Notes under the pieces: generated by a model | What the model was told of the DNA's origin: nothing | The model's database searches: none | The model's input: the letters and a program-made list of their open reading frames with translations, nothing else | Translations under genes and position numbers: made by a program | In this document: piece after piece, positions 1 through 7,928 of the stretch | Numbering within the stretch: the first letter of the stretch is position 1 | How the letters are laid out: each line of letters opens with the position of its first letter | Source of the DNA: Paucibacter sp. TC2R-5 | Lineage (GTDB): Bacteria; Pseudomonadota; Gammaproteobacteria; Burkholderiales; Burkholderiaceae_C | Length of the DNA stretch: 64,000 nt | Direction of reading: 5' to 3' | NCBI RefSeq assembly: GCF_025717605.1 | Contig: NZ_JAJIRQ010000002.1 | Location: 81,884-145,883 of the forward strand

Positions 1-38
1 CGGGCGGCACGCCGCGCTTGGGTCCAGACTGAGCTCAT
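1..38 (-). CDS. possible N-terminus of a gene leaving the left edge
   Basis: An ATG on the minus strand opens a frame of 12 codons (MSSVWTQARRAA) that runs off the window. It lies 38 bases downstream of the racemase stop and in the same direction, so it could be the next gene of that operon. Only a weak GCGAGA precedes it. Too little is visible to name a family. Confidence 0.3.
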   Translation of the reverse strand, partial: MSSVWTQARRAA

Positions 39-76
39 GGGTGTCTCGCTTGATGTTTGCGGCTAAAAATTGCCGG

Positions 77-787
77 CTAAGCCGACGTTGTACCACCCAA
101 CATCCAATCGACCGCCGCCTTGGCATGCAGGGCGGTGCCGTCGAACAAGGGCGTTTGGCTGTCGACGGACGGATCCAGCAACAAACAAATTTCGGTGCAC
201 CCCAGGACCACGCCTTCGGCGCCGGCTGCGCTCAAATGCTGGGCGATGCGCTGAAAGCGAGCGCGTGAAGTGTCGAGAATCTGCCCCCGGCACAGCTCCT
301 CGAAGATCACACGGTGAACCTCGTCGCGGTCCTCGGGGCCGGGCACGATCAGCTCGATCCCATGCCTATCCTGCATGCGGCCACGGTAAAAATCTTGCTC
401 CATCGTGTAGCGGGTAGCCAACAAACCGGCCCGTTTGATGCCGGCAGCCTTCAGCGCAGCCGCGGTCGCGTCAACGATATGGATCAAAGGCAGGCCGCTC
501 AAGCGTTCGACCTCGTCGGCCACCTTGTGCATGGTGTTGGTCGCGATCAACAGACCCTGGGCACCGGCCGCCTTCAGCCCGCGCCCGGCCTCACCGAGCA
601 TTTGGCCGGCCGCGGCCCAGTCGCCGGCACGCTGCAGCGCCTCAATCTCGGCGAAGTCAACGCTGCGCAGAATCAAATCGGCGCTGTGCAGTCCACCCAG
701 CCTGGCTGCCACGTCCTGGTTCAGCAGTTTGTATAAATGAGCGGTCGACTCCCAACTCATGCCACCCAGAATCCCCAAGGTCTTCAT
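77..787 (-). CDS. YgeA-type amino-acid (aspartate/glutamate family) racemase
   Basis: A 236-residue cytosolic protein of the Asp/Glu racemase family, which interconverts L- and D-amino acids without a cofactor. The N-terminal GILGGMSWEST loop is typical. The two catalytic positions read as Thr83 (ATNTMH) and Cys197 (LGCTEI). This Thr/Cys pair, rather than Cys/Cys, is characteristic of the broad-specificity YgeA branch. The start has a GGGAG ribosome binding site inside the end of the preceding exporter gene, only 3 bases away, so the two are almost certainly co-transcribed. The linked LysE exporter and divergent MocR regulator suggest amino-acid-responsive turnover or export. The substrate cannot be read from sequence. 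Confidence 0.9.
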   Translation of the reverse strand: MKTLGILGGMSWESTAHLYKLLNQDVAARLGGLHSADLILRSVDFAEIEALQRAGDWAAAGQMLGEAGRGLKAAGAQGLLIATNTMHKVADEVERLSGLPLIHIVDATAAALKAAGIKRAGLLATRYTMEQDFYRGRMQDRHGIELIVPGPEDRDEVHRVIFEELCRGQILDTSRARFQRIAQHLSAAGAEGVVLGCTEICLLLDPSVDSQTPLFDGTALHAKAAVDWMLGGTTSA

Positions 788-790
788 TTC

Positions 791-1408
791 TCAAGCTCCC
801 AACATCGGCCAGATGCTGGCCAGCAATGACAAGGCCATCACCGCATTGAAGGCTCGGCGGCGCGAGGGCTCAGCCAGGAATCGGCTCAGCTTGGCGCCCG
901 CCAAGGCCCACAAACCCACACAAGGCGCATTGACCAGCGCGCAGACCAAGGCCAGGCCCAGCATCGCCGTCCAGCCGCCGCCCGGCGCCGTGAAGCCCGC
1001 CACTGCGCCGATCGCAATCATCCAGGCCTTGGGATTGACCCACTGAAAAGCCGCCGCGCCCCAAAAGCCCATCAAGCCCGCCGCCGCTGGGCTGGCTTGA
1101 TCACCATCAACCTCAGTCGGAGCCTCGGCATGCCAAAGCTTCCAAGCCAACCACACCATATAGGCGACGCCGAGCACCTTCAAAGCCAAATAGAGTTGCG
1201 GCCACTGCTGCAGCAGCGCGCCCAGCCCCAGCCCAGCCGCCAACAACAAGACCATCAAACCGATGCTGATGCCGGCGATATGCGGCAGCGTCTTTTTGAA
1301 GCCGTGATTCACACCCGAGGCCAGCAACATCATATTGTTGGGGCCCGGCGTGATCGAGGTGACCGTGGCAAACGCCATCACGGCCAAAAGAGTGGGCAAG
1401 GTCATCAT
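791..1408 (-). CDS. LysE/RhtB family amino-acid exporter
   Basis: A 205-residue inner-membrane protein with about six hydrophobic segments. The family signature TSITPGPNNMMLLASGV lies near the N-terminus and the second segment begins GFKKTLPHIAGISIG. These carriers export amino acids or related metabolites using the proton gradient. I start at 1408 because GGAGGG stands 8 bases upstream and the family normally begins right before this segment; a longer open frame to 1513 would run into the divergent promoter. It is the first gene of a two-gene operon with the racemase and diverges from the MocR gene, a common arrangement for a regulator and its target. Substrate unknown. Confidence 0.88.
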   Translation of the reverse strand: MMTLPTLLAVMAFATVTSITPGPNNMMLLASGVNHGFKKTLPHIAGISIGLMVLLLAAGLGLGALLQQWPQLYLALKVLGVAYMVWLAWKLWHAEAPTEVDGDQASPAAAGLMGFWGAAAFQWVNPKAWMIAIGAVAGFTAPGGGWTAMLGLALVCALVNAPCVGLWALAGAKLSRFLAEPSRRRAFNAVMALSLLASIWPMLGA

Positions 1409-1463
1409 CGTGGCAGCCCTCCGGCCAACTGAAAGAAGGGACCCAGTATCCCGCCCATAACCA

Positions 1464-1507
1464 ATACAGCTGCAGTACACTTTTGCAGACAATTCATTCA
1501 TCTGTAT
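1464..1507. promoter_or_regulatory. candidate MocR operator in the divergent promoter
   Basis: The 106-base gap between the divergent lysE-like and mocR-like genes holds widely spaced inverted hexamers, ATACAG (1464-1469) and CTGTAT (1502-1507), with a CTGCAG palindrome and a TTGCAG element between them. MocR proteins often bind paired, spaced half-sites next to their own start. The assignment is inference from position and symmetry only. Confidence 0.35.
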
Positions 1508-1514
1508 CGGCAAA

Positions 1515-2969
1515 ATGACCTACACAGAAAGCCCGCAGCACGGACCGAAGCCCGGCCCACAGAGCATGCCGCTCATACGCAAAGCCAGCCAACCGCTGGC
1601 GCAGCAGCTGGCCGAGCGCTTTGCCGAGCGCATCCAGCAGCGCCTGCTTTTGCCCGGTGCGCGCCTGCCCTCGGTGCGGGAATGCGCGCGCCATCACGGC
1701 GTCAGCCCCTACACCGTGGTGGCGGCCTACGACCAACTGCTGGCCAGCGGCCTGCTGGAAGCACGCAAGCAACGCGGCTTTTTTGTTCGCGAGCGCCAAG
1801 CCGGGGCGACCAGTCGCCAGCCCACGCAGCCCGCGCCGCAATCGGTGCCGGTGGACGCCACCGCCTTGATACGCGGCATGTTCCTGGCCGATGCCAAGCG
1901 CGCACCGGGCCTGGGCACCTTGCCGGCGGAATGGCTGGATCTGCCCATGCTGCAAGCGGCCATGCGCCAAGTGCTCAAGGCCGGCGGCGGCAGCGAACAA
2001 CTGGCCCTGCATTACGGCGAGCCAGCCGGCGATGCCCGCCTGCGCAGAGCCTTGGGCCTGCGTCTGGCCGATCTGGGTATCGCCTGCCCGGCCGAACAAA
2101 TCGTCACCACCGTCGGCGCCACCCATGCGCTCGACCTGATCACCCGCACCCTGCTGCAGCCCGGCGATGCGGTGTTGGTGGATGACCCCGGCTGGGCAAT
2201 CGAATTTGCCCGCCTGACGCAGGCCGGCATGCGCTTGCTGCCGGTGCCGCGCTGCGCCAATGGGCCTGACCTGGCGGTGATGGAGCGGCTGATCGAGCAG
2301 CATCGCCCTCGCATGTATGTGACGGTGTCGGTGCTGCACAACCCGACCGGCAACAGCCTGAGCTTGGCCAACGCACACCAGATCCTGCGCATGGCCGAGC
2401 AGGCCGACTTTCAGATTGTCGAGGACGACACCTATGCATTCTTGGCACCCAATCATGCGCCGCGCTTGTCGGCGCTGGACGGCTTGCGCCGCAGCATCTA
2501 TGTTTCCGGCTTCTCCAAAATCCTGACGCCGGCCTGGCGGGTCGGCTATCTGGCGGCCAACCCGGCCTGGATCGAGAAGCTCACGAACCTGAAGCTGCTC
2601 AGCAGCCTGACGACCAGCCCGCTGCTGGAGCGCGCCGTCGCCCATTGCCTGGAGCAGGGCCAATTGCGCCGCCATGCCGACCGGGTGTTGACGCTTTTGG
2701 ATGCCGCCCGCCAGCGCAGCATGAAGCTGGCCGAGGCCGCAGGCTGCCGCTTTATGGCGCCGCCGCAAGGCTTGTTTGGCTGGGTCGATGTGGGCATGGA
2801 CACCGAGCGCCTGGCCCAGCTGATGTTGGATGAAGGCTGGCTGACGGCGCCCGGCATGCTGTTCAGCGCCAGCCGCCAAAGCAGCACGCTGATGCGCATC
2901 AACTTCGCGACTGCGCAAGATGCCCTGTTTTGGCGACGTTTGCAAACGCTGCGCGCGGCAGCGACCTGA
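1515..2969 (+). CDS. MocR/PdxR-type transcriptional regulator (GntR HTH fused to aminotransferase fold)
   Basis: A 484-residue regulator. Residues about 20-95 form a GntR winged helix (LPSVRECARHHGVSPYTVV). A short linker follows, then residues about 120-480 carry a fold-type I aminotransferase domain. PLP-binding positions are recognisable: Asn277 (HNPTGN), Asp305 (VEDDTY) and Lys335 (SGFSK). MocR proteins use PLP, or its adduct with an amino acid, as a sensor rather than for catalysis. It diverges from the exporter/racemase operon, so the likely role is autoregulation plus control of that operon. The ATG at 1515 gives the normal N-terminal extension. The effector is unknown; the adjacent racemase points to an amino acid. 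Confidence 0.9.
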   Translation: MTYTESPQHGPKPGPQSMPLIRKASQPLAQQLAERFAERIQQRLLLPGARLPSVRECARHHGVSPYTVVAAYDQLLASGLLEARKQRGFFVRERQAGATSRQPTQPAPQSVPVDATALIRGMFLADAKRAPGLGTLPAEWLDLPMLQAAMRQVLKAGGGSEQLALHYGEPAGDARLRRALGLRLADLGIACPAEQIVTTVGATHALDLITRTLLQPGDAVLVDDPGWAIEFARLTQAGMRLLPVPRCANGPDLAVMERLIEQHRPRMYVTVSVLHNPTGNSLSLANAHQILRMAEQADFQIVEDDTYAFLAPNHAPRLSALDGLRRSIYVSGFSKILTPAWRVGYLAANPAWIEKLTNLKLLSSLTTSPLLERAVAHCLEQGQLRRHADRVLTLLDAARQRSMKLAEAAGCRFMAPPQGLFGWVDVGMDTERLAQLMLDEGWLTAPGMLFSASRQSSTLMRINFATAQDALFWRRLQTLRAAAT

Positions 2970-3021
2970 ACAAGCCGTTACCATCAGGCCCTCTTCATCA
3001 GCCAGCCGCTTTGCCTTGCCC

Positions 3022-3651
3022 ATGTCCGCCGATCTTCGATTTCTAGTGGTAGATGGCCTTGCCGGCGTTCAAACCTTTGCTCGCCAAATGCTGGAAGGCT
3101 TCGGCCTGCCGGCCGAATGCATACGCAGCGCCAGCGATCCCGAGGCCGGTCTGGCCATAGGCCGGGACTTCAAGCCCGATTTCTTGATCACCGACTGGTT
3201 CCCCAAAGGCGCGATGACGGGCATCGCCTTGCACGAACGCTTGAATGAGCTCAACCCCGGCTGCCGGCTCGCCCTGCTGAGCTTCGAAGTGACGCCCCAG
3301 CATGAGGCCGACGCCATTGAAGCCGGCTCCAACTTCCTCTTGCGCAAGCCCTTCACCGCTGCGGAACTGAAGGCCACGATGTTGAAGGCACTCGAAGCGC
3401 TGGCCAAGGAGCGGCCCGAGTTGCATGCGCGACTCAGCGCCGTGATGAAAAGCGCTCAGCCGGCCGGTGTGAGCCGCCCCCCGCCAAAGATTGTGTTGCC
3501 GGTAATCCCCAGCCTGAAAGCAGGCGACAAGGTGAGCTATCTGGACAAGACGCAGACGGTTCAATACGTGGTCGTCAGCCAAGGGGAGTTGGTCGTGCAA
3601 CTCAATGGCAACCCCGGCTTGATTCCGGCCTCCAAGCTGAAGAAGCTGTGA
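3022..3651 (+). CDS. atypical response regulator with C-terminal extension
   Basis: A 209-residue protein. Residues 5-122 form a receiver domain with the phospho-acceptor Asp58 (LITDWFPKG), a Ser at the switch position (LLSFE) and conserved Lys109 (LRKPF). The usual acidic pair near the N-terminus is reduced: FLVVDG supplies one Asp where most family members have two adjacent acids, so Mg binding may be altered. The last 50 residues (from SLKAGDKVSYLD) look like a small beta-rich domain, not a known DNA-binding output. I start at 3022 because the receiver begins at once; an earlier ATG lies inside the MocR gene. Its end overlaps the next gene by four bases. No partner kinase is adjacent. Confidence 0.8.
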   Translation: MSADLRFLVVDGLAGVQTFARQMLEGFGLPAECIRSASDPEAGLAIGRDFKPDFLITDWFPKGAMTGIALHERLNELNPGCRLALLSFEVTPQHEADAIEAGSNFLLRKPFTAAELKATMLKALEALAKERPELHARLSAVMKSAQPAGVSRPPPKIVLPVIPSLKAGDKVSYLDKTQTVQYVVVSQGELVVQLNGNPGLIPASKLKKL

Positions 3652-4418
3652 GCGCCGGCGAGCAAATTCAACTCAGCCAAGCCTTGGCGCAAGCCTGGCA
3701 GCAAGGCCTGCACCTTGCTGCTGCTGATTGGCTTGACGCCGTGCCCGATGCGGATTGCGCTTACGCGATTCAACAATCGGTCGCACAGACCTTGGGCTGG
3801 TTGCAGCCCGGCCGCCCGCAGTTTTGGAAGAGCGGCGGCGCCTCGCGCCAAGTGGCGCTGACGCACGCGGTGCTGGCGCCGACCGGCGTTCGCATCGGCC
3901 CGGCCAACTTCAGCGATCTGCGCTTGCAGCAAGCCGGTATCGAGGCCGAGATCGCGCTGCGCCTGGGCCGCGAAGTCACACCCGAATTGGCGGCGCACTT
4001 GAGCCTCGCGGATGCAAGCGACTTCATCGACGGCATGGCCGTCTCGGTGGAGCTGGTGGCCTCGCGTTGGCAGGAAGCGGGTGAAGCGCCCGCCTTGCTG
4101 CGACAGGCCGATTTCCTCTCGCATGGCGCACTGGCCCTGGGCGAGTGCTTGCCTTATCAAGCGCGCGACTGGTCGCAGCAGGCCTGCGAGCTGCGCGTCA
4201 ACGACGGGCCCGCCTTGCACTGCGTCGGCGGCCACAGTCTGGGCGACCCGGCCTGGGGTCTATTAGCTTGGTTCAAGCATGCCTGCCGGCATGGCCAAAG
4301 TTTGCCGGCCGGCAGCGTGGTAACGACGGGGGCTTGGCTGTCGCAAGCAGGGCTGCAGCCGGGTGACCGCGCCACGGTCGGCTTTGCCGGCCTGGGCAGC
4401 GTGAGCGTGCAGCTCTAA
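3648..4418 (+). CDS. 2-keto-4-pentenoate hydratase family protein (MhpD-like)
   Basis: A 256-residue protein of the FAH/MhpD fold, whose members hydrate 2-hydroxypentadienoates or decarboxylate oxo-acids using a divalent metal. Recognisable parts are FWKSGGASR, the metal-site region EAEIALRLGREV, VELVASRW and the C-terminal GDRATVGFAGLGSVSV. It starts with GTG at 3648 within GTGA, overlapping the regulator stop, so the two should be translationally coupled. No other meta-cleavage enzyme is nearby, so the substrate is unknown and the family name should not be read as a pathway assignment. Confidence 0.82.
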   Translation: MSAGEQIQLSQALAQAWQQGLHLAAADWLDAVPDADCAYAIQQSVAQTLGWLQPGRPQFWKSGGASRQVALTHAVLAPTGVRIGPANFSDLRLQQAGIEAEIALRLGREVTPELAAHLSLADASDFIDGMAVSVELVASRWQEAGEAPALLRQADFLSHGALALGECLPYQARDWSQQACELRVNDGPALHCVGGHSLGDPAWGLLAWFKHACRHGQSLPAGSVVTTGAWLSQAGLQPGDRATVGFAGLGSVSVQL

Positions 4419-4454
4419 AAAAGAGTGCTCGCATCCCGGCCGCGCCTGCTGGCT

Positions 4455-6356
4455 TCACTTCGCGTCGAGAGCTTCCCAGCGTTCCATCAGCGCCAGCAAT
4501 TCGGCGTCGATCTGACCGCCGCGCTCGGTGACTTCGGCAATCCGCGCCGCACCCTGCGAGTAGAGCTCGGAGCCATTCAGCAAGGCATTGATCTGCACTT
4601 GCTCGGCTTCCAGCGCCGCCACCTTGGCCGGTAACTCATCGAGCTCACGCTGCTCCTTGTAGCTGAGCTTTTTCTTGTTGGCGACGACCGGCGCGGCAGC
4701 GGCGGCCACCGGTGCCGGCGCAGTTGCAGCAGCAGAAGAAGCAGCAGCAGCGGGCGCTTGCTTAGCCTTGGCTTCATTGATGGCCGCGGCTCGCTTGCTC
4801 TGCACCAACCAGTCCTGCACACCGCCCTCGTACTCGCGCCAGCGGCCATCGCCTTCGTTGACGATCGTCGACGTGACGACGTTGTCCAGGAAGCGCCGAT
4901 CATGGCTGACCAGAAAGACCGTGCCGTCATAGTCGGCCAGCAGCTCTTCGAGCAGCTCCAGCGTTTCGATGTCCAGGTCATTGGTTGGCTCGTCCAGCAC
5001 CAGCACATTGGCGGGCCTTGCGAACAAACGCGCTAGCAGCAGGCGGTTGCGCTCGCCGCCGGACAAGCTCTTGACCGGCGAATTGGCGCGCGCCGGCGAG
5101 AACAAGAAGTCGCCCAAGTAACTCTTTACATGCTTGCGCTGATTGCCGATCTCGATCCACTCGCTGCCGGGGCTGATGGTGTCGGCCAGCGTGGCCTCCA
5201 GGTCCAGCACATCGCGCATCTGGTCAAAGTAGGCGACATTGATCTTGGAACCCATATTGACGGTGCCGCTGTCCGGCGCCAACTGGCCCAGAATCATTTT
5301 CAGCAGCGTCGTCTTGCCGGCGCCGTTGGCACCGACCAAGCCGACTTTGTCGCCGCGCAAAATGGTGGCGGTGAAGTCGCGCACGATCATCCGGTCGCCA
5401 TAGCTCTTGCACACATCTTCCAGCTCGGCCACGATCTTGCCGCTGGCGCCGCCGGTGTCGATGTCCAGCTTGACCTTGCCTTGCACATCACGGCGCGAGG
5501 CATGGGCCAAGCGCATGGTCTCCAGGCGCTGAATACGCGCCACGCTGCGGGTGCGGCGGGCTTCGACGCCCTTGCGGATCCAGACTTCTTCTTGGGCCAG
5601 GATCTTGTCGAAGCGGGCGTTGTAGAGCGCCTCGTTCTCCAGCTCATAGAGCTTGGCGGCGGTGAAGGCGGCGAAGTTGCCGGGATAGTTGCGCAGCTGG
5701 CCGCGGTCCAACTCAACGATGCGGTTGGCCACGTTGTCCAAGAAGCTGCGATCGTGGGTGATCAGGAGCAGGGAGCCCTTGAAATTGTTCAGCAACTCCT
5801 CCAGCCAGGTGATCGCGTCCAAGTCCAGATGGTTGGTCGGCTCGTCGAGCAGCAAGACATCGGGCTGAGCCACCAAGGCGCGACCCAGCGCCACGCGCTT
5901 TTTCAAACCACCCGAGAGCGAGCCGATCAGACGCGAGCCGTCCAGACCCAGACGCTGCAGCGACTCCTCGACGCGCTGCTCCCAGTTCCAGGCACCGATG
6001 TGCTCAATGCGCTCGGCCACCCATTCCAGATCGTCCTCGGGATCATGAATCTCATAGCGTGCGCGCAGCGCCTTGGCCTCGGCCACGCCCTCACTGACGG
6101 CGTCAAAAATCGTTGCCTCGGGGTCCATGATGGGCTCTTGCGGCACATAGACGCTGGTCAGACCTTGCTGCAATTGCAACAGGCCGTCGTCGAGCTTCTC
6201 CATCTGGGCGAGGATTTTCAGCAGCGACGATTTGCCGGTGCCGTTGCGGCCAATCAGGCCGACACGCTCACCCATTTCGAGCGAGAACGAAGCACCATCC
6301 AGCAAGGCAACATGGCCGTAAGCGAGATGGGCGTTGGAGATAGATAGGACTGCCAT
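4455..6356 (-). CDS. uup: ABC-F ATPase Uup
   Basis: A 633-residue cytosolic protein with two ABC modules and no membrane segments. Module 1 has Walker A GRNGTGKSS (about 36-43), signature LSGGLKKRV and LLLDEPTNHLD. Module 2 has GANGAGKTT, LSGGERNRLL and VLDEPTNDLDIETLE. An Ala/Pro-rich linker leads to a C-terminal coiled-coil (KLSYKEQRELDELPAKVAALE) typical of Uup, a ribosome- and DNA-associated ABC-F factor. Its length matches E. coli Uup. I start at MAVLSI (6356); upstream codons to 6548 would overlap the terminator at 6454. It converges with the hydratase gene with a 36-base gap. Confidence 0.93.
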   Translation of the reverse strand: MAVLSISNAHLAYGHVALLDGASFSLEMGERVGLIGRNGTGKSSLLKILAQMEKLDDGLLQLQQGLTSVYVPQEPIMDPEATIFDAVSEGVAEAKALRARYEIHDPEDDLEWVAERIEHIGAWNWEQRVEESLQRLGLDGSRLIGSLSGGLKKRVALGRALVAQPDVLLLDEPTNHLDLDAITWLEELLNNFKGSLLLITHDRSFLDNVANRIVELDRGQLRNYPGNFAAFTAAKLYELENEALYNARFDKILAQEEVWIRKGVEARRTRSVARIQRLETMRLAHASRRDVQGKVKLDIDTGGASGKIVAELEDVCKSYGDRMIVRDFTATILRGDKVGLVGANGAGKTTLLKMILGQLAPDSGTVNMGSKINVAYFDQMRDVLDLEATLADTISPGSEWIEIGNQRKHVKSYLGDFLFSPARANSPVKSLSGGERNRLLLARLFARPANVLVLDEPTNDLDIETLELLEELLADYDGTVFLVSHDRRFLDNVVTSTIVNEGDGRWREYEGGVQDWLVQSKRAAAINEAKAKQAPAAAASSAAATAPAPVAAAAAPVVANKKKLSYKEQRELDELPAKVAALEAEQVQINALLNGSELYSQGAARIAEVTERGGQIDAELLALMERWEALDAK

Positions 6357-6453
6357 AGCCCGCCATTGTCGTTGACTGGCGACACATGCCAGTAAGCCGG
6401 GCCAATCTGCCGTCCTTGAATGGCGGAGGCGCCTTCGGCCAAGCCCCAAAGAA

Positions 6454-6482
6454 ACAAGGGCGATGCTTAGCATCGCCCTTGT
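6454..6482 (-). terminator. rho-independent terminator of the small exported-protein gene
   Basis: A perfect 13-bp stem (ACAAGGGCGATGC / GCATCGCCCTTGT) with a 3-base loop lies 22 bases past the 6505 stop. On the minus strand it is followed by TTCTTTGGGG, a short U-rich tail. Confidence 0.8.
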
Positions 6483-6504
6483 GAAAACCTGCTGGACCGG
6501 CGAC

Positions 6505-6825
6505 TTACTTCTTAACGGCCTCGGCCGTCTTGGCAGCTGCGGCAGCAACAGGCTGCACCGGCGTCAGGGGGGCACTGGCGGCGGCTTCGGCTTTGGCCAC
6601 TGGCTTGGTTTCAGCCTTGGCAGGCACGGCTTTGCTGCTTGCCGCAACGCTCGGCGTGGCCTTGGTGGCGGCTGCAGGCGTGGCAACCGGTGCTGCGGCA
6701 GTTGCAGCAGTTGCGATTGGCGCCGCAGCCACAGCCGCCTTGTCCTGAGCCATGCTGGCCTGGGCAGCAAACACAGCAATCACAGCACCAAGGACAGTCG
6801 AAGCAGCCACAGAAAACTTAGTCAT
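6505..6825 (-). CDS. small Ala-rich exported protein, function unknown
   Basis: A 106-residue protein starting at 6825 behind a GGAG ribosome binding site. Residues 1-26 look like a Sec signal peptide ending ...FAAQASMAQ. The mature part is almost entirely Ala, Val, Pro, Thr and Lys in low-complexity runs, ending AAAAAKTAEAVKK. No domain is recognisable. Its composition resembles the Ala/Lys-rich tails of DNA- or polymer-binding proteins, but with a signal peptide it should be periplasmic. It has its own terminator, so it is probably a single-gene unit. Confidence 0.65.
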   Translation of the reverse strand: MTKFSVAASTVLGAVIAVFAAQASMAQDKAAVAAAPIATAATAAAPVATPAAATKATPSVAASSKAVPAKAETKPVAKAEAAASAPLTPVQPVAAAAAKTAEAVKK

Positions 6826-6985
6826 CTCAGAACTCCAATCAAGGTCTTGCCATCCAGCGCTGAGGCAGCGTTCACCGTCTTGGGAATCTGCTGCTTTCAG
6901 TCGCCTGGCCCCTGCACAACGGGCGTTGGGTTCAAGCTGTTGACCATGCAATTGTGAGCAAATGCAAGCGAGCGCTTGGCGCGCG

Positions 6986-7849
6986 TCAAACCCAGACGCG
7001 ATAGGCCCAGAACGCCTCGTCGGTCTCTATGCGCTGGCGCAGCTCATCGGGGCTGAAGCCGGTGACCCGGCGTGTTTCACGGCAGAGATGAGCTTGGTCG
7101 GCATAGCCAAGATCTTGTGCCAGCGCGCTCCACACCAACTCGCCCGCTTCGAGTTCACGCCGCACCTGAAAGAAGGTCTGCTCCGAGCGGCTGACCCGCC
7201 GCAAGGCACGCAGGCTCTGCCCACTCCACTGTTTGATGCGGCGCTCCACTTGACGCAGGCTGGCCCCGTGGCCAGCTGCCACGGCGCGGGTCGCTAACTG
7301 CTGCATCCAATCGCGGTAACGGCGCGGCGACGGCCCGCCGATATCGCGATGTGCGCGCCAACGCGGCAGCAAAAAGGCTTCAAAAATTTGCTGACATTGC
7401 GCTTCATCCTCAGCGGCGAGCAGCCGCGCATTCAGGGCCTGCCAGTCAGGCCCCAGCAGCGCGTCGATGCTGCCATGTCGATCGACCAAAAGGCTGAGAT
7501 CCAAACCGGTCAGCGCATGCAGGGACTCCGGCAGTATGGCCACCATAAAAATACGCGCCCCGGCCGCCGAGCGAAACTGAACCGGGCTGCTGCGTGGGCC
7601 AAAAATCAGGCCGCCGCTGGGCAAGGCCTGCAGAGCGCCCTCACCCAGCACCTGCGAGCCGCAACCTTCTATCGTCCAGCTGAGACCACAAAAAGGCGTG
7701 GCCGGGAACCAGCCACTGCGCTGTTCCTCCGTCAAATGGGCGGCGCGCGTGGTGTCGCGCCAAATATAGGCATGCACGCAGCCGCTCAGGCCCAAACTTG
7801 GCGCCAGCAAGCGCGCCACCGTATCAGGATGCAAGTCCGAGTTACTCAT
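6986..7849 (-). CDS. AraC-family transcriptional regulator
   Basis: A 287-residue regulator. The N-terminal part (GLSGCVHAYIWRDTT...) resembles the ligand-domain type that precedes AraC helices in many Burkholderiales regulators. The C-terminal 100 residues hold the two helix-turn-helix units, with GHGASLRQVERRIKQWSG and LAQDLGYADQAHLCRETRRVTGFSP as the landmarks. It diverges from the cytochrome P450 gene, which is its obvious candidate target. The start is uncertain: ATG 7849 leaves an 79-base divergent promoter, while ATGs at 7888 and 7939 would overlap the P450 start region, and none has a strong ribosome binding site. Confidence 0.85.
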   Translation of the reverse strand: MSNSDLHPDTVARLLAPSLGLSGCVHAYIWRDTTRAAHLTEEQRSGWFPATPFCGLSWTIEGCGSQVLGEGALQALPSGGLIFGPRSSPVQFRSAAGARIFMVAILPESLHALTGLDLSLLVDRHGSIDALLGPDWQALNARLLAAEDEAQCQQIFEAFLLPRWRAHRDIGGPSPRRYRDWMQQLATRAVAAGHGASLRQVERRIKQWSGQSLRALRRVSRSEQTFFQVRRELEAGELVWSALAQDLGYADQAHLCRETRRVTGFSPDELRQRIETDEAFWAYRVWV

Positions 7850-7928
7850 GGCGGCAGTGTAGAACTCGCCAGCTGCCTGCTCGCTCATGTCGCTTTCGTT
7901 CAAGACGCCGCGCCGCGCAACACGCAAG

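Noticed and set aside
5130-6347. A 405-codon plus-strand frame
   Set aside because: It is antisense to uup and shows no domain or ribosome binding site.
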